A program made the position numbers and the translations under genes. DNA of 6,664 bases from an uncultured Lachnospiraceae bacterium (GTDB taxonomy: Bacteria; Bacillota; Clostridia; Lachnospirales; Lachnospiraceae). The stretch is from contig CANQEC010000136.1 in NCBI GenBank assembly GCA_947594335.1, forward strand, positions 1-6,664, given 5' to 3'. Position 1 is the first letter of the stretch; the number at the start of each line of letters is the position of its first letter. Positions 5,261 through 6,664 of the stretch are shown here, piece by piece. Below the pieces are notes generated by a model, which saw only the letters and a program-made list of their open reading frames with translations, was not told the origin of the DNA and searched no databases.

Positions 5261-6565
5261 TCAGATCAGTCCCAGCGCGCTCGGAATGAACAGAGAGATC
5301 ATCGGCACATAGGTCACCAGAAGCAGACCGATGATGATGACCGCGAAGTACGGGAGCAGATATTTCAGTATACTCTCGATCGTAACGCCGCCCACCTTGC
5401 AGCCTGTAAACAGGATCGTTCCAACCGGAGGTGTGATCGTTCCAACAGACAGGTTGTAGCACAGGATGATTCCGAAATGAACCGGATTCATTCCAAGGCT
5501 TGTGCAGATCGGAAGGAAGATCGGCGTGAAGATCAGGATCGCAGGCGTCGGGTCCATGAAAGTACCGACTACCAGCAGGATGATGTTGATCAGCAGGTAA
5601 ATCAAAATCTTGTTGCTCGTGATCTGAAGCACTGCCTGCGCTACCATATCCGGGATTCCCGTGAAGGCCATTGCCCAGGACATGATGGAGGACAGACCGA
5701 TCATGAACGTGATCGTACCGGTCATCTTTGCGGACTCGCCGACGATGCGCGGGATATCCTTGAGTTTAATGGAACGATAGATCAGGGACAGGATCGTCGC
5801 GTAGACAACCGCGATGCCGGAACCTTCCGTCGCCGTGAAAATACCGCCGAGGATACCGCCGATAACGATGACGATCATCAGAAGACTCGGAATACCTTCC
5901 CAGAATGTCTTAAGCGCGATGGACAGAGTCATCTTCTCTTTTGTCTGATAACCAAGCTTCTTCGCCGTGATGCCTGCAAGGATCATGATGCCGCCGCCCC
6001 AGATGATGCCCGGGATATATCCGGCCATAAACAGAGCGGAGATGGATACGCTTCCTGCCACCGTGGAGAATACGATCATCGTGTTGCTCGGAGGAATCAG
6101 CATGCCGACCGGAGCGGAAGCCACGTTGACTGCCGCGGAGTAATCCGGATCATAGCCTTCTTTTTTCTCAAGAGGTCCGATTGTTCCGCCGATTGCCGCC
6201 GCTGCCGCCGCGCCGGAACCGGAGATCGCGCCGAACAGCATGTTTGCGACTACGTTTGTCTCAGCAAGAGCTCCCGGCATACGGCCGCTGAGCACCTTCG
6301 CGCAGTTGACCAGACGGATCGCGATACCGCCGTTATTCATGATATTTCCCGCAAGAATGAAGAACGGGATGGCGACCAGGGAGAACGAGTTTGTGCCTGC
6401 GAACAGTCTCTGCGCGGACGTCGCGAACGCGATGTGCGACGGAAGCATGCAGATCATGGAGACTGCCGAGGAAAGTCCGATACTGACTCCGATCGGTACT
6501 CCCAGCACCAGTAAAACTACCAACATTACTACCATTACAAGGGCAACCTGAGCTGCTACTGACAT
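5261..6565 (-). CDS. TRAP transporter large permease subunit (DctM family), probably hexuronate-type
   Basis: The large membrane subunit of a tripartite ATP-independent periplasmic (TRAP) transporter, which drives sodium-coupled import of an organic acid delivered by a DctP binding protein. The 434-residue protein has the family length and about a dozen hydrophobic segments from residue 5 to the C-terminus. Family motifs are VAIPFFILAGNIM (64-76), GAISGSGAAAAAAIG (112-126), PVGMLIPPSNTMIVF (152-166), GIFTATEGSGIAVVYA (241-256), GTFMDPTPAILIFTPIF (334-350) and NLSVGTITPPVGT (371-383). The ATG at 6565 has AGGAGGT 5 nt upstream. That site overlaps the stop codon of the preceding small-permease gene, so translation is probably coupled. 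The substrate cannot be read from this protein; position upstream of uxaC suggests glucuronate or galacturonate. The long plus-strand frame across this gene (5129-6514) is an antisense shadow. Confidence 0.95.
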   Translation of the reverse strand: MSVAAQVALVMVVMLVVLLVLGVPIGVSIGLSSAVSMICMLPSHIAFATSAQRLFAGTNSFSLVAIPFFILAGNIMNNGGIAIRLVNCAKVLSGRMPGALAETNVVANMLFGAISGSGAAAAAAIGGTIGPLEKKEGYDPDYSAAVNVASAPVGMLIPPSNTMIVFSTVAGSVSISALFMAGYIPGIIWGGGIMILAGITAKKLGYQTKEKMTLSIALKTFWEGIPSLLMIVIVIGGILGGIFTATEGSGIAVVYATILSLIYRSIKLKDIPRIVGESAKMTGTITFMIGLSSIMSWAMAFTGIPDMVAQAVLQITSNKILIYLLINIILLVVGTFMDPTPAILIFTPIFLPICTSLGMNPVHFGIILCYNLSVGTITPPVGTILFTGCKVGGVTIESILKYLLPYFAVIIIGLLLVTYVPMISLFIPSALGLI

Positions 6566-6570
6566 ATCTT

Positions 6571-6577
6571 ACCTCCT
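6571..6577 (-). promoter_or_regulatory. Ribosome binding site of the TRAP large-permease gene, overlapping the upstream stop
   Basis: AGGAGGT on the minus strand begins inside the TAG stop (6576-6578) of the preceding gene and ends 5 nt before the ATG at 6565, an arrangement typical of translational coupling. Confidence 0.85.
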
Positions 6578-6664
6578 ATTCTTCCCCTTTGAGATCAGCT
6601 ATTATGTTCAGGATACTGTAGAAAATGATGAGCACGCCGCAGATCGGGATGATGGAATAGATCA
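6576..6664 (-). CDS. TRAP transporter small permease subunit (DctQ family), C-terminal end only
   Basis: Only the last 28 residues are present: IYSIIPICGVLIIFYSILNI followed by a charged tail ending KGEE. A final transmembrane helix beginning with the YxIxPIxG-like motif and ending in a short charged cytoplasmic tail is typical of DctQ. The gene lies directly upstream of the DctM-type gene with 10 nt between stop and next start, the usual Q-M order. The DctP-type binding-protein gene is expected further upstream on this strand, outside the window. The identification leans on context because so little is visible. Confidence 0.85.
   Translation of the reverse strand, partial: IYSIIPICGVLIIFYSILNIIADLKGEE

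Noticed and set aside
5129..6514. Plus-strand open frame of 461 codons across the DctM-type gene
   Set aside because: The Asp/Arg/His/Gln-rich translation is the antisense reading of hydrophobic membrane codons; no start signal or family resemblance.

Overview
The window reads as ordinary chromosome of a mid-GC anaerobic Firmicute, most likely a Lachnospiraceae-type gut Clostridium. This is inferred from protein style (a ThiI without rhodanese domain next to its own cysteine desulfurase, an MtaB, a short HPr-like protein, a TRAP transporter beside glucuronate isomerase), from strong AGGAGG-type ribosome binding sites, and from sigma-A type promoters. No database comparison was possible, so the genus is not assigned. 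Six protein genes are on the minus strand and one small gene is on the plus strand. I saw no tRNA, rRNA, CRISPR array or insertion sequence.

Left part (1-841). The window opens inside the 5' part of mtaB (minus strand), a tRNA methylthiotransferase. Divergent from it is a small AT-rich plus-strand gene for a degenerate HPr-like protein. It has a recognisable promoter, a palindrome at the predicted transcription start and a strong Shine-Dalgarno. The gene ends at a strong hairpin terminator shared with the convergent thiI.

Middle part (842-3551). A cysteine desulfurase gene with its own good promoter is followed by thiI. The desulfurase supplies persulfide sulfur that ThiI uses for 4-thiouridine in tRNA (and possibly thiamine thiazole synthesis), so the pair is a functional sulfur-transfer unit. 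The desulfurase carries an unusual hydrophilic insertion of about 45 residues before its C-terminal active-site region. A GC-rich hairpin lies just upstream of the thiI ribosome binding site.

Right part (3567-6664). On the minus strand lie the 3' end of a TRAP small-permease gene (DctQ type), a complete large-permease gene (DctM type) translationally coupled to it, a 236-nt structured spacer, and uxaC. Together they suggest import and first isomerisation of a hexuronate (glucuronate or galacturonate); the binding protein (DctP type) is presumably further upstream, outside the window. Two hairpins separate uxaC from the desulfurase promoter.

I found no clear previously undescribed system. The points most worth a second look are the desulfurase insertion, the HPr-like protein lacking its phosphorylatable histidine with its promoter architecture, and the structured leader before uxaC.
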